Below, one piece after another: positions 27,661 through 35,943 of a DNA stretch of 64,000 bases; the first letter of the stretch is position 1, and the number at the start of each line of letters is the position of its first letter. The notes beneath the pieces were generated by a model. That model was given only the letters and a program-made list of their open reading frames with translations. It had not been told where the DNA came from and searched no databases. Source of the DNA: JAFGPL01 sp046485045 (GTDB lineage: Bacteria; Bacteroidota; Bacteroidia; Bacteroidales; UBA10428); assembly GCA_046485045.1 (NCBI GenBank), contig JAWOHT010000014.1, positions 4,177-68,176 on the forward strand, read 5' to 3'. The translations under genes were made by a program, and so were the position numbers.

Positions 27661-28305
27661 TTACCAATTTAGTACATTTTCGGAAACATATGATAAATTT
27701 TTTACGATCCAGTCGGCTTTTGCAAGTTCAGTTTCTGAAAAACTGGTTGTTACTGCAAGGCATTTTGCCCCTGCAGCTTTTGCAGCCTCAATACCGTTTA
27801 CAGCATCTTCAACAACAAGGCATTCAAATGGTTCAACATTTAGTTTGTTTGCAGCTTTCAAGTAGATTTCCGGGTGAGGTTTTTTATTTTCTACCTCAAG
27901 TCCGTTGACTGTAACATCAAACACCCCATAATACAATTCGGCAGCTCTAAGGTTTACAGCCATTTTAACTTCATCGGTGCTTGTTGCCAATGCAAGTTTT
28001 AGTTTTTTGGCCTTGCATTTATTTATAAACGCTTCTACACCGGGCAATATTGTTAGCTTTTCAGGTGCTATTTGCGAATATATCTCGTAAGTTCTGGCTT
28101 TATCACGTTCAATATCAATGGCAAAGCCATATTTTTTTGCTACGCCCCCAAGGTAATTGTTTTCACCGGTACCGATAAATGGTTTAAAATCATTCCTTTC
28201 AACATAAATTCCATGTTCCTGAAACATCTGTTTTGCCGCGAGAAAGATAATTTCTTCCGAATCAACCAGCACTCCATCCATATCGAACAGTACCGCTTTA
28301 AGCAT
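27661..28305 (-). CDS. HAD superfamily phosphatase / beta-phosphoglucomutase-like
   Basis: A 214-residue HAD hydrolase. Motif I is FDMDGVLVDSEE (nucleophile Asp8, general acid Asp10), motif II ATSTDE, and motifs III and IV lie in KKPHPEIYLKAA and VVEDAVNGIEAAKAAG. The helical cap makes it a subfamily I enzyme like beta-phosphoglucomutase and small sugar phosphatases. It is the first gene after the cobalamin riboswitch (33 bp from the riboswitch end to the ATG) and leads the five-gene operon down to 22139. Confidence 0.88.
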   Translation of the reverse strand: MLKAVLFDMDGVLVDSEEIIFLAAKQMFQEHGIYVERNDFKPFIGTGENNYLGGVAKKYGFAIDIERDKARTYEIYSQIAPEKLTILPGVEAFINKCKAKKLKLALATSTDEVKMAVNLRAAELYYGVFDVTVNGLEVENKKPHPEIYLKAANKLNVEPFECLVVEDAVNGIEAAKAAGAKCLAVTTSFSETELAKADWIVKNLSYVSENVLNW

Positions 28306-28320
28306 TTTTTGGTTTTTTTG

Positions 28321-28336
28321 TATTTGAATTCAGGCA
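28321..28336. repeat. Direct repeat copy 1 (16 bp)
   Basis: TATTTGAATTCAGGCA occurs here and again, identical and in the same orientation, at 31230-31245. The two copies bracket the cobalamin riboswitch, the histidine kinase gene and its upstream region. This copy lies between the riboswitch P1 helix and the HAD start codon. Confidence 0.85.
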
Positions 28337-28337
28337 T

Positions 28338-28594
28338 AATCTGGCATATCTTCTGGCTTGCCTTACTTTGTTTTGGCCTTCCCTCGTTCAACGAAGCTTC
28401 ATTGTAAGAGAACCTCGTTCAAAATTGAACCTGTAAAGAAGTGGCTGAGAATTAAACAAAGTATATCAAGGCTTACATCTGCGGGTACAGCTCCCGATTT
28501 CCAACCTTCGCAATGCTAAGGCAGGCAAGTCACATGATCCCCATTTTCATCCTTACCGGTTGTTACCGGTTGTTACCGGTTTTGGAACCAGAAT
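28338..28594 (-). promoter_or_regulatory. Cobalamin riboswitch
   Basis: Read on the minus strand, the conserved blocks of the cobalamin aptamer occur in the right order. ATGAAAATGGGGATCATGTG is followed by GGGAGCTGTACCCGCAGATG (about 28495-28476) and TAAG, the most conserved core. Then come CCACT (28444-28440), GGGAAGGCC (28383-28375) and the B12 box AAGCCAGAAGATATGCC (28359-28343), which matches 14 of 17 positions of the box as I remember it. TTCTGG (28593-28588) and CCAGAT (28344-28339) can close P1. It lies in the leader of the five-gene sugar operon, so adenosyl- or methylcobalamin should lower expression of that operon. I see no U-run terminator after it; control of translation is more likely. 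Confidence 0.88.
28551..28580. repeat. Three tandem 10-bp units inside the riboswitch leader
   Basis: TTACCGGT recurs three times at 10-bp spacing, the last two units being identical (TGTTACCGGT). The units sit in the 5' arm of the aptamer between P1 and the first conserved block. They are probably an expansion of a peripheral loop, and slippage here could vary between strains. Confidence 0.8.
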
Positions 28595-28602
28595 TTCGGG
28601 TA

Positions 28603-28633
28603 CAAAGATAGAAGTAAATCGATGTTGGCCAAA
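28603..28633 (-). promoter_or_regulatory. Promoter of the riboswitch-controlled operon
   Basis: On the minus strand TTTG (28633-28630) is followed after 19 bp by TATCTTTG (28610-28603), an excellent fit to the Bacteroidota -33/-7 consensus. Transcription would begin near 28597, directly before the riboswitch. The -33 end lies only a few bases from the stop codon of the histidine kinase gene, so the operon has its own promoter. Confidence 0.75.
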
Positions 28634-28637
28634 AAAA

Positions 28638-31040
28638 TTATGTTTGAATAAATTTTCTGATTTTTTCGAGAAGCATATCAGCCTTTATGGGTTTAATGAT
28701 GTAATCATCAAATTGTGCCTGCTTTATTTTCTTAAGGTCTTCGGCGGTAGCGAAGGCAGTTTGCGCAATTACCGGTATGTTTTTTTTGCTTTTAATAAGT
28801 TGAGTAGCTTTGAAACCATTCATTTTTGGCATTTTTAAATCCATCAGCACAAGGTGAATATTCTCATGATCATTCCTGGAAAAAAAATGAACAATTTCCT
28901 GACCATTTTTAAAAGAAATCAATTTTGCACCTGTGTTCTTGAGAATTTCATGAAGTAAAACCATGTTGTCTTCTTCATCTTCGGCAATTGCTATGGTATG
29001 GTTTGCCAAATTAAAATCTTTAAGGTTTATTACTGAAGCAGTAGTGTTAATTTCAAATTCGTCATTCTCTTCTGCATTATTAAGATTAAGTGAAAGGAAA
29101 AAAGTGGTGCCTTTTCCAAATTCCGATTCAACCCAGATTTCACCATTAAGTAATTCTGTGAGCCGCTTTGATATGGCAAGTCCTAATCCTGTGCCACCAT
29201 AAAACTTTGAATTGTCGTCTTCGATTTTCCAAAAACGGTTAAATACATATTGTAAATTTTCCTTTTTAATTCCAATTCCTGAATCTTTTACATATAGAAC
29301 AATTTTTTTATTTTCTTGTAAATAACTTCCTACTATTATTTCTCCTTTTTCGGTAAATTTAATGGCATTCGAGATAAAATTTGATAATATTTGTTTAACT
29401 CTCACTCTGTCAGTTAATAAATGGAATTCAGAATTTAAAGGGCTATAATCGATGATCAGTTTTAGTTTTGTCTTATCAATTTTTGGCTCAAAAGAGTATA
29501 CAATTTCCTTTATCAATATATTAATATTAACTTTTTCATTATTAATTGTATAACCCTCGGCCTCTGATTTTGAAAGCTCCAGAATATCATCAATAAGTGC
29601 CAAAAGGTGTTCGCTGCTTTTATTTACATGATTTACAAATAGTTCACGTTCATGAGCTGATAAATCATCACACGAAAGCAGGTTGGAAAAACCGACAATG
29701 GAATTCATAGGTGTCCTGATTTCATGACTCATATTTGCCAGAAACGATGATTTTAAACGTTCCGATTCTTCTGCCTTATTTTTAGCAATGAATAGCTCAT
29801 GATTTACTGCTGAAAGGTTTGCATTACTTTCTTCAAGCTCAACATTCATTTCGTTGACTTTCTCACTACTTTCTTCCAATTGGGCATTTTTATCCTGAAT
29901 TTCAATCAGTTTTTGTTGTAGCAGTAGTTCTGCTTTCTTCCGTTTTCTTATATTTGAGGTCAGCACAAAAATAACAACCAGTAAGATTCCAACTATTGCG
30001 AAAAACAGCAAAATCAATTTGTAATATTTTGAAAATATTGAAGTTGGTTCATTGATTATGATCGATTCTTTTGGTAATAAATCGGGATCTATATTGAACT
30101 TTTCAACAATATTATAATCAAAGTAGCACTTGTCTTTTGGTGGTGCCACTTTTTGAGGGGGAACATAATCGGGGTTTTCCAGGAACCTAAGTGCCAGTTT
30201 AGCCATTTCTGAGCCGTGTAGTACTCCAGTGTTAATAATTCCACCGATAATTCCTTTACCAAAAGAAGGCTCCGCATCCATAAATATGGGGACACTGGCC
30301 CTTTTGGCAATTTCCTGTAATATCAAATCAGAATTGACGGGTTTGCCGAAGTTGTCGTAAAATACATCAATCCTTGCAATCGCATTTCCTTCTTCAAGGT
30401 TTGGAACCAGTTTGTAAATGGAGTCTAAACCTAAATCTGTCAGATAAACAAAATCAACAATTCCTTTGTATTTAGGCTCAAGTTGCTGAATATATTTCAG
30501 GTTCAAACGACTTGTAAGTGTACTGTCAGTGATGAAATAAAGTTTTTTAATTTCTGGCATTATTCTTAAAATCAATTGATTCACAGAATCCTGATCTAGT
30601 CCCTCCTTAATGCCATAAAAGCGGGTATTTAAATTATAATCCTCAGGATTATTTACCCCGCAAAACAAGATGGGGATATCAGATGCAATATCATCTCCAT
30701 ATTTCATCAGGAAGTTTAAAGCATCATTGTCACTCGAAATAATTAAATCAAGCTTTTGATTTTTATATTTTCGTTGGATAAGCTGATAAATTAAGTCGAA
30801 ATTATTTTCTCCAAATCGCTTCGAATCAAGATACTCGGTGTATAGAATGATATTTTGGTAAGGTATAAAGGTACGTAATACACCAGATGCTACACTGTCT
30901 CCCCATGAATAGGAGGGGGCATATGAATGGATATAGAGAACATACTTAGACTCTTTTTTTGTAAACTCCTGAGTAAAGCAAGGATTTATAACTAATCCAA
31001 AAAAGATGGGCATCAGAATTTTACCAACAAATCGAATCAT
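28638..31040 (-). CDS. Hybrid sensor histidine kinase with periplasmic binding-protein-like sensor
   Basis: An 800-residue hybrid kinase. It has a signal peptide or first helix (1-23) and a periplasmic domain (about 30-330) resembling ABC-type substrate-binding proteins (YVLYIHSYAPSYSWGD). A membrane helix (about 340-362), a coiled coil (about 365-430), a HisKA domain with His439 in MSHEIRTPMN, an HATPase domain (NAIKFTEKG, DSGIGI, GTGLGLAISKRL) and a receiver domain follow; the receiver aspartate is Asp734 (LMDLKMP) and the conserved lysine Lys783. No output domain follows. It has no partner regulator nearby. By eye it is richer in A and T than its neighbours, and a 16-bp direct repeat flanks it, so it may have been acquired. 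Confidence 0.92.
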   Translation of the reverse strand: MIRFVGKILMPIFFGLVINPCFTQEFTKKESKYVLYIHSYAPSYSWGDSVASGVLRTFIPYQNIILYTEYLDSKRFGENNFDLIYQLIQRKYKNQKLDLIISSDNDALNFLMKYGDDIASDIPILFCGVNNPEDYNLNTRFYGIKEGLDQDSVNQLILRIMPEIKKLYFITDSTLTSRLNLKYIQQLEPKYKGIVDFVYLTDLGLDSIYKLVPNLEEGNAIARIDVFYDNFGKPVNSDLILQEIAKRASVPIFMDAEPSFGKGIIGGIINTGVLHGSEMAKLALRFLENPDYVPPQKVAPPKDKCYFDYNIVEKFNIDPDLLPKESIIINEPTSIFSKYYKLILLFFAIVGILLVVIFVLTSNIRKRKKAELLLQQKLIEIQDKNAQLEESSEKVNEMNVELEESNANLSAVNHELFIAKNKAEESERLKSSFLANMSHEIRTPMNSIVGFSNLLSCDDLSAHERELFVNHVNKSSEHLLALIDDILELSKSEAEGYTINNEKVNINILIKEIVYSFEPKIDKTKLKLIIDYSPLNSEFHLLTDRVRVKQILSNFISNAIKFTEKGEIIVGSYLQENKKIVLYVKDSGIGIKKENLQYVFNRFWKIEDDNSKFYGGTGLGLAISKRLTELLNGEIWVESEFGKGTTFFLSLNLNNAEENDEFEINTTASVINLKDFNLANHTIAIAEDEEDNMVLLHEILKNTGAKLISFKNGQEIVHFFSRNDHENIHLVLMDLKMPKMNGFKATQLIKSKKNIPVIAQTAFATAEDLKKIKQAQFDDYIIKPIKADMLLEKIRKFIQT

Positions 31041-31262
31041 TCCTGTTTGTATAAAAGTATAATATTTGATGAAAAAATCGTATTAAAGTACAAATATTAT
31101 GCCTAATTACCTAATCGCAGATTTAACCCATTTTGCACCTGCCCGCTCAAAAATTTTTGATTGATAAGGGGTCTGTCATTTTCGGGTTCAGGTTTGTGTA
31201 CTACAGATTTTTTCTTTACGAAAGGTGCATATTTGAATTCAGGCACACATTGTTCTTGCCAT
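31041..31262. other. Gene-free leader upstream of the histidine kinase
   Basis: No coding frame of note is present. TGCACCT (31134-31140) and AGGTGCA (31223-31229) form a perfect 7-bp inverted repeat, the second arm directly abutting the 16-bp direct repeat at 31230. The segment could be a structured leader of the kinase mRNA or the edge of an inserted segment. I recognise no known RNA family here. Confidence 0.5.
31230..31245. repeat. Direct repeat copy 2 (16 bp)
   Basis: TATTTGAATTCAGGCA, identical to 28321-28336 and in the same orientation. This copy lies just downstream of the NagD-like gene stop. Confidence 0.85.
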
Positions 31263-32060
31263 TTATATATTTACCAGCTCTCTTACCCCTTCAAGCACGA
31301 ACCTGGGTTGGTACGGGAACAAAGGCAGCATATCGAGGCTGGTAATTCCGCTAAGTACCAGGCAGGTATCTATTTCAGACTCTATCCCGGCTAAGATGTC
31401 TGTATCCATCCGGTCGCCGATTATTACAGCTTCATCATTACTGCATTTCAATTTTTTAAGGGCGTTGCGCATCATCAGCGGGTTGGGCTTGCCTACAAAA
31501 TATGCATTTCTTCCGGTAGACAGTTCGATGGGGGCAATTAAAGCTTTGGTGGCCGGTACGATACCGTTTTCAACCGGACCGGTAAGGTCGGGATTGGTGC
31601 CTATCAGTTTTGCCCCTTTCAACACAAGGTTAATGGCATGCTCAACCCGCTCGTAACTGTAACTTCTTGATTCACCTACCACTACATAGTCGGGGTTTAC
31701 ATTGTTCATCGTGTAGCCCACATTGTAGAGGGCATTTATTAAACCGGCATCACCAATAATATATGCACTGCCTTTTGGTTGCTGACTGCTAAGAAACATG
31801 GCTGTTGCAAGCGCACTGGTGTAAAAAACATCTTTTTTAACCGAAATACCCATTCTTTGCAGTTTCTCCTGGAGTTCTTCAGGGGTACGCTCGCTTGAAT
31901 TGGTAAGAAAAACAAACTTCTTTTCCTCGGCCACAAGCCAGTCAATGAACTCTTTTACCCCGGGTAACAGTTTATTGCCGTGGTATATTACCCCGTCCAT
32001 ATCTATGATAAAGCTTTTTTTTCGCTTTATTGCATTTATTTGATTATCTGATATATTCAT
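31263..32060 (-). CDS. HAD-IIA family phosphatase, NagD-like
   Basis: A 265-residue HAD hydrolase of subclass IIA. Motif I is FIIDMDGVIYHGNKLLPG (nucleophile Asp20, acid Asp22), motif II FLTNSSERTPEEL, and the C-terminal metal motif VIIGDRMDTDILAG. NagD-type enzymes dephosphorylate nucleotides and sugar phosphates. Between it and the HAD gene at 27661 lie only the kinase and the riboswitch, so the two phosphatases may once have been neighbours. It starts 51 bp after the dehydrogenase E1 stop. Confidence 0.88.
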   Translation of the reverse strand: MNISDNQINAIKRKKSFIIDMDGVIYHGNKLLPGVKEFIDWLVAEEKKFVFLTNSSERTPEELQEKLQRMGISVKKDVFYTSALATAMFLSSQQPKGSAYIIGDAGLINALYNVGYTMNNVNPDYVVVGESRSYSYERVEHAINLVLKGAKLIGTNPDLTGPVENGIVPATKALIAPIELSTGRNAYFVGKPNPLMMRNALKKLKCSNDEAVIIGDRMDTDILAGIESEIDTCLVLSGITSLDMLPLFPYQPRFVLEGVRELVNI

Positions 32061-32111
32061 GGTATCCCGGATTGTTATTTTAAAAGAAGCAGGTTTTGCA
32101 CATCATATTTA

Positions 32112-34580
32112 TTATACTCCCAGCTTGTTCCTTCTTATCTCTTCGTTCACTGTAAAATTATTCTTTACCTGGTGGCCTTTTAATGGCAAAATGCGTTCGT
32201 GTATGGCATCAATAATCCATTCGGGTTGGGGGAAGAAATACTGTTCCAATTCGAACGCGGGGGTAATCCAGTTGCGTGAGCCGACAACAACAGGTGGTGC
32301 ATCAAGGTAATCGAATGCAAGTTCGGTAATGCTATGTGCAACGTCTTTGAGATAGGAGCCGCGTGAACAGGCATCGCTGGCTAACAGAATTTTCCCTGTT
32401 TTCTTCACCGATTCAATCACCAGTTCGTAATTAAATGGCACCAGGCTTCGGGCATCAATTATTTCGGCAGATATGCCATATTGCTCTTTAAGGATGTCGG
32501 CGGCTTTAATTGCATGATATAGTGTGGCCCCGATGGTAAGAATGGTTATATCATCTCCTTTGCGCTTAATATCGGGTTCGCCAATGGGTATCTCATAATA
32601 CTCTTTAGGAACGCCTCCCTCATGAAACATTTCAGCCACATCGTAAATTCTCTGGCTTTCAAAGTAAATTACAGGGTCTGTACCCTGAAGCGCTGCATTC
32701 ATTAATCCTTTTGCATCATATGGTGTGGCCGGGAATACAACTTTTAGTCCGGGAACATGGGCTACAAGCGACGACCAGTCCTGCGAGTGCTGCGCGCCGT
32801 ATTTTGATCCCACCGATACCCTTATAACCACAGGCATATTGATGATATCGCCGCTCATGGCCTGCCATTTGGGCAACTGATTAAAAACCTCGTCACCAGA
32901 ACGGCCCAGGAAATCGCAATACATTATTTCGGCAATCACACGACCGCCGCACATTCCATAACCGATGGCAGTACCTACGATGGCGCCTTCGGCAATGGGG
33001 GAATTGAATAACCTGTTATACGGCAGGGCTTCGGTTAACCCACGGTATACGGCAAAAGCGCCGCCCCAGTCCCTGTTCTCTTCACCGTATGCCACAAGGG
33101 TCGGGTCTTTGTAAAATCTGTCAATAACTGCTTCGAATATACCATCTCTGAGCTGGTAGGCTTTGAGTTTCGAAACCGGTTTACCATCTTTGTCAAAAGC
33201 AAACCGTTCTTTTGTTGCAAGTTGTTTTACCCGCGGATTTTCTGACAAAGGAATCAGCGCTTGCGGTTCGCCCTCTCCCATTTTATCTGCAGAACCATTT
33301 GAGAACATTAACTTGCCAATGGCATCTGGGTCTCTATCCAGGTTCATATGCGGACTAACAGAGGTATCAATTGCCAGCGTGAGGGTTTTCGTTATCAGTC
33401 CGGAAATTTGTTCTTTTAATTCGTCAATCTTCTCTTTGCTGATGATTTTGTTTGATACCAGCTCATTGCCAAACCAATTGATTGAATCATATTCCATCCA
33501 AGCGTCGAGTTCTTCTTTCGACCTGTATGATGAAGCATCTGAAGGTGAATGGCCACTATACCTGTAGGTTAAAGTATCAAGTAACACGGGGCCCTTCTTG
33601 TCCGCGATGATTTTGCGTTTTCTTCTGTAGGCATCTATCACTGCCAGTGGGTTGTAACCGTCTATTCTTTCGGCATGCATCATTTCGGGATTAACCCCGG
33701 CACCCAATCTGGCAAGTATTTCATATCCCATTGTTTCACCAAATGTTTGGCCGCCCATGCCATACATATTGTTCATAAAATTGAAAATAATGGGCAGTCC
33801 ACCCTTGTATTCACCTTCCCATAATGTTTTATATTGATCCATTGTAGCAAATGAGATACCTTCCCAAACGGGCCCGCAGGCTGCAGAGGCATCGCCGATA
33901 TTGCAGACCACAAGGCCGGGTTTACGATTGACCTTTTTATAGAGCGCAGCTCCCACAGAGATATCGCCCGAACCGCCCACGATGGCGTTGTTGGGATAGA
34001 TACCGAACGGGGTGAAAAAAGCGTGCATTGAACCTCCGAGTCCTTTATTGAAACCGGTTTCACGGGCAAATATTTCTGCCAGCGTACCATAAAGCAAAAA
34101 ATTAACAGCCAGGTCTTTAACATTACCTTTATGTCCTTTTTCAACGATTTTTAAAATGGTGCCATCGAAATAATTCTCCATTATCTCCATTAGTTTTTTA
34201 TCGTTGAGCTGATGGATAGAAGAGAGCCCTTTGGCGAGAATTTCACCATGGCTGCGGTGCGATCCGAAAATATAGTCTTCGATAGAAAGTGTATAGGCCA
34301 TACCAACCGAAGAGGCTTCCTGACCGATTGATAAATGTGCCGGACCGGGATGGTTGTATGAAATGCCCTGGTATTCGTTTGTGGTCTTTATCAGGTTGAG
34401 CATGGTTTCAAACTCCCTGATAATCTGCATATCGCGCAAAATTCTGACGAAATCATCGTTCGAAAAATTGGTCTTTTCGTCTGCTACTGATTTATTATAT
34501 TGGTTGACCGGTATGTCGGAAAATGTTATTTTACCTGCTTTTCTTACTTCTTTCGGATTGATAAACTGTATTTTTGGCAT
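32112..34580 (-). CDS. 2-oxoacid dehydrogenase E1, fused alpha and beta subunits
   Basis: An 822-residue thiamine-diphosphate enzyme in which E1 alpha (about 1-430) and E1 beta (about 470-822) are one chain. The ThDP motif starts at GDASAACGPVWEG and ends in NFMNNMYGMGG. The beta part has GEENRDWGG, FNSPIAEGAIVGTAIG and the C-terminal DACSRGSYLKDVA. It decarboxylates pyruvate or branched-chain 2-oxoacids and passes the acyl group to E2. I start at MPKIQFINP (34580); an in-frame ATG at 34649 would run into the preceding gene. It is the last gene of the E2-E3-E1 operon. The substrate (2-oxoisovalerate or pyruvate) is not decided by sequence. Confidence 0.9.
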   Translation of the reverse strand: MPKIQFINPKEVRKAGKITFSDIPVNQYNKSVADEKTNFSNDDFVRILRDMQIIREFETMLNLIKTTNEYQGISYNHPGPAHLSIGQEASSVGMAYTLSIEDYIFGSHRSHGEILAKGLSSIHQLNDKKLMEIMENYFDGTILKIVEKGHKGNVKDLAVNFLLYGTLAEIFARETGFNKGLGGSMHAFFTPFGIYPNNAIVGGSGDISVGAALYKKVNRKPGLVVCNIGDASAACGPVWEGISFATMDQYKTLWEGEYKGGLPIIFNFMNNMYGMGGQTFGETMGYEILARLGAGVNPEMMHAERIDGYNPLAVIDAYRRKRKIIADKKGPVLLDTLTYRYSGHSPSDASSYRSKEELDAWMEYDSINWFGNELVSNKIISKEKIDELKEQISGLITKTLTLAIDTSVSPHMNLDRDPDAIGKLMFSNGSADKMGEGEPQALIPLSENPRVKQLATKERFAFDKDGKPVSKLKAYQLRDGIFEAVIDRFYKDPTLVAYGEENRDWGGAFAVYRGLTEALPYNRLFNSPIAEGAIVGTAIGYGMCGGRVIAEIMYCDFLGRSGDEVFNQLPKWQAMSGDIINMPVVIRVSVGSKYGAQHSQDWSSLVAHVPGLKVVFPATPYDAKGLMNAALQGTDPVIYFESQRIYDVAEMFHEGGVPKEYYEIPIGEPDIKRKGDDITILTIGATLYHAIKAADILKEQYGISAEIIDARSLVPFNYELVIESVKKTGKILLASDACSRGSYLKDVAHSITELAFDYLDAPPVVVGSRNWITPAFELEQYFFPQPEWIIDAIHERILPLKGHQVKNNFTVNEEIRRNKLGV

Positions 34581-34590
34581 ATTATGAATT

Positions 34591-35940
34591 TTAAAGTGTG
34601 AATGCAATTTCTTTAAATATCTCTGAAACGGTGGGGTGGGGGAACACAATCTGCTGTATGTCTTTAGCCCTCATCTGCATTTCGATGGCCATTGCTGCGC
34701 CATAAATAATTTCTGATGAGGGGTTCCCGATGATGTGAACTCCCAGTATTTCTCCGTATTTGTCACCTGTAATGATTTTAATGAGGCCGTTTTTTCCTTC
34801 ATTTTCGGCAATAAACCGTCCTGCAAAAGCAAGGGGGAGTGTTGCCTTTTTGTATTTAATTCCCTGTTTAACAGCTTCTTCTTCTGTAAGTCCCACCGAT
34901 GATACTTCGGGATTGGTATAAACAACACCCGGGATGGCATCGTACCGCATAATGTCTTTTTCGCCGGCCATGTTGTTTACTGCAACCTCGGCTTCACGGT
35001 ATGCTGTATGGGCGAGGAGTGAAAACCCTTTTACGTCGCCGGCAGCATAAATATTAGGGATGTTTGTTCTGCAATGTTTGTCAATTTTTATCCCCCGGGG
35101 TGTATATTCAACACCTGTTTTTTCAAGGCCGAACCCCTCTGTGTTAACTTTTCGCCCGACAGCCACCAGCAAAATCTCTGCGGGTACTTCTGTTCGCCCT
35201 TCTTTACCGGATATAGAAACGGTGTTTCCTTTTACTTCTTCTACTTTAGCGCCCAGATAAAATTCTACACCCTTCTTTTTAAGTTCGTTGCGAAGCATGG
35301 CGCTCATTTCGGCATCTATACCGGGCAGAATCTCATCCAGCATTTCAAACACATTGACTTTCACCCCCATGCTGTTGAAAAATCCGGCAAATTCAATACC
35401 TATTACCCCGCCTCCGATAATATTGATGGATTTTGGCAACTCTTTTAGTTGTAAAATCTCGCGGTTAGTCAAGGTGTTTTCTTTTGTGAGTCCTTTAATT
35501 GGTGGTACTGCTGCTTCTGAACCGGTTGCAATCAGTAAATTTTTGCAGGGGTAAGTATTTCCATCGGCTTTTATAACAATATGGTCTGCTTTTCTTTCTT
35601 CTATCATAGCTTTGGCCATTACCACTTCTGCTTTTGCCAGTTTCATTTTTGATGCCACTCCGGCGACAAGTTTTTTTACCACTTTATCTTTCCTGTCCAT
35701 GATTTTTCCAAAATCGAATGTTACATTCGGACAGTAAATGCCGTATTTGTCTCCTGTAAGGGCGTTTTCGTATAATTTGGCAGTGAAAAGCATCGTTTTG
35801 GTGGGGATACAGCCCTCGTTCAGGCATACACCGCCAAGGTGGCGTTTGTCGAATATGACCACTTTCATGCCTTTATGGCCTGCCCTTTCGGCAGCTACAT
35901 AACCGGCAGGGCCGGCGCCTATAATTCCTAAATCGTACAT
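34591..35940 (-). CDS. lpdA: Dihydrolipoyl dehydrogenase (E3)
   Basis: A 449-residue flavoprotein disulfide reductase. The FAD motif is IIGAGPAGYVAAERA (7-21), the redox disulfide Cys39/Cys44 in GGVCLNEGCIPTK, the NAD loop IIGGGVIGIEFAGFFNSMG, and the C-terminal acid-base pair His435/Glu440 in HPTVSE. It reoxidises dihydrolipoyl groups of E2. The gene lies 3 bp after E2 and 10 bp before E1. It is the only E3 in the window and may also serve the 2-oxoglutarate complex next door. Confidence 0.95.
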   Translation of the reverse strand: MYDLGIIGAGPAGYVAAERAGHKGMKVVIFDKRHLGGVCLNEGCIPTKTMLFTAKLYENALTGDKYGIYCPNVTFDFGKIMDRKDKVVKKLVAGVASKMKLAKAEVVMAKAMIEERKADHIVIKADGNTYPCKNLLIATGSEAAVPPIKGLTKENTLTNREILQLKELPKSINIIGGGVIGIEFAGFFNSMGVKVNVFEMLDEILPGIDAEMSAMLRNELKKKGVEFYLGAKVEEVKGNTVSISGKEGRTEVPAEILLVAVGRKVNTEGFGLEKTGVEYTPRGIKIDKHCRTNIPNIYAAGDVKGFSLLAHTAYREAEVAVNNMAGEKDIMRYDAIPGVVYTNPEVSSVGLTEEEAVKQGIKYKKATLPLAFAGRFIAENEGKNGLIKIITGDKYGEILGVHIIGNPSSEIIYGAAMAIEMQMRAKDIQQIVFPHPTVSEIFKEIAFTL

Positions 35941-35943
35941 AAA

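Noticed and set aside
28551..28580. Tandem TTACCGGT units as a CRISPR or iteron array
   Set aside because: Only three units of 10 bp, no spacers, no replication gene; they sit inside the riboswitch leader.
28638..31040. A mobile element carrying the histidine kinase
   Set aside because: Direct repeats are present but there is no transposase, integrase or terminal inverted repeat, so I report only possible acquisition.
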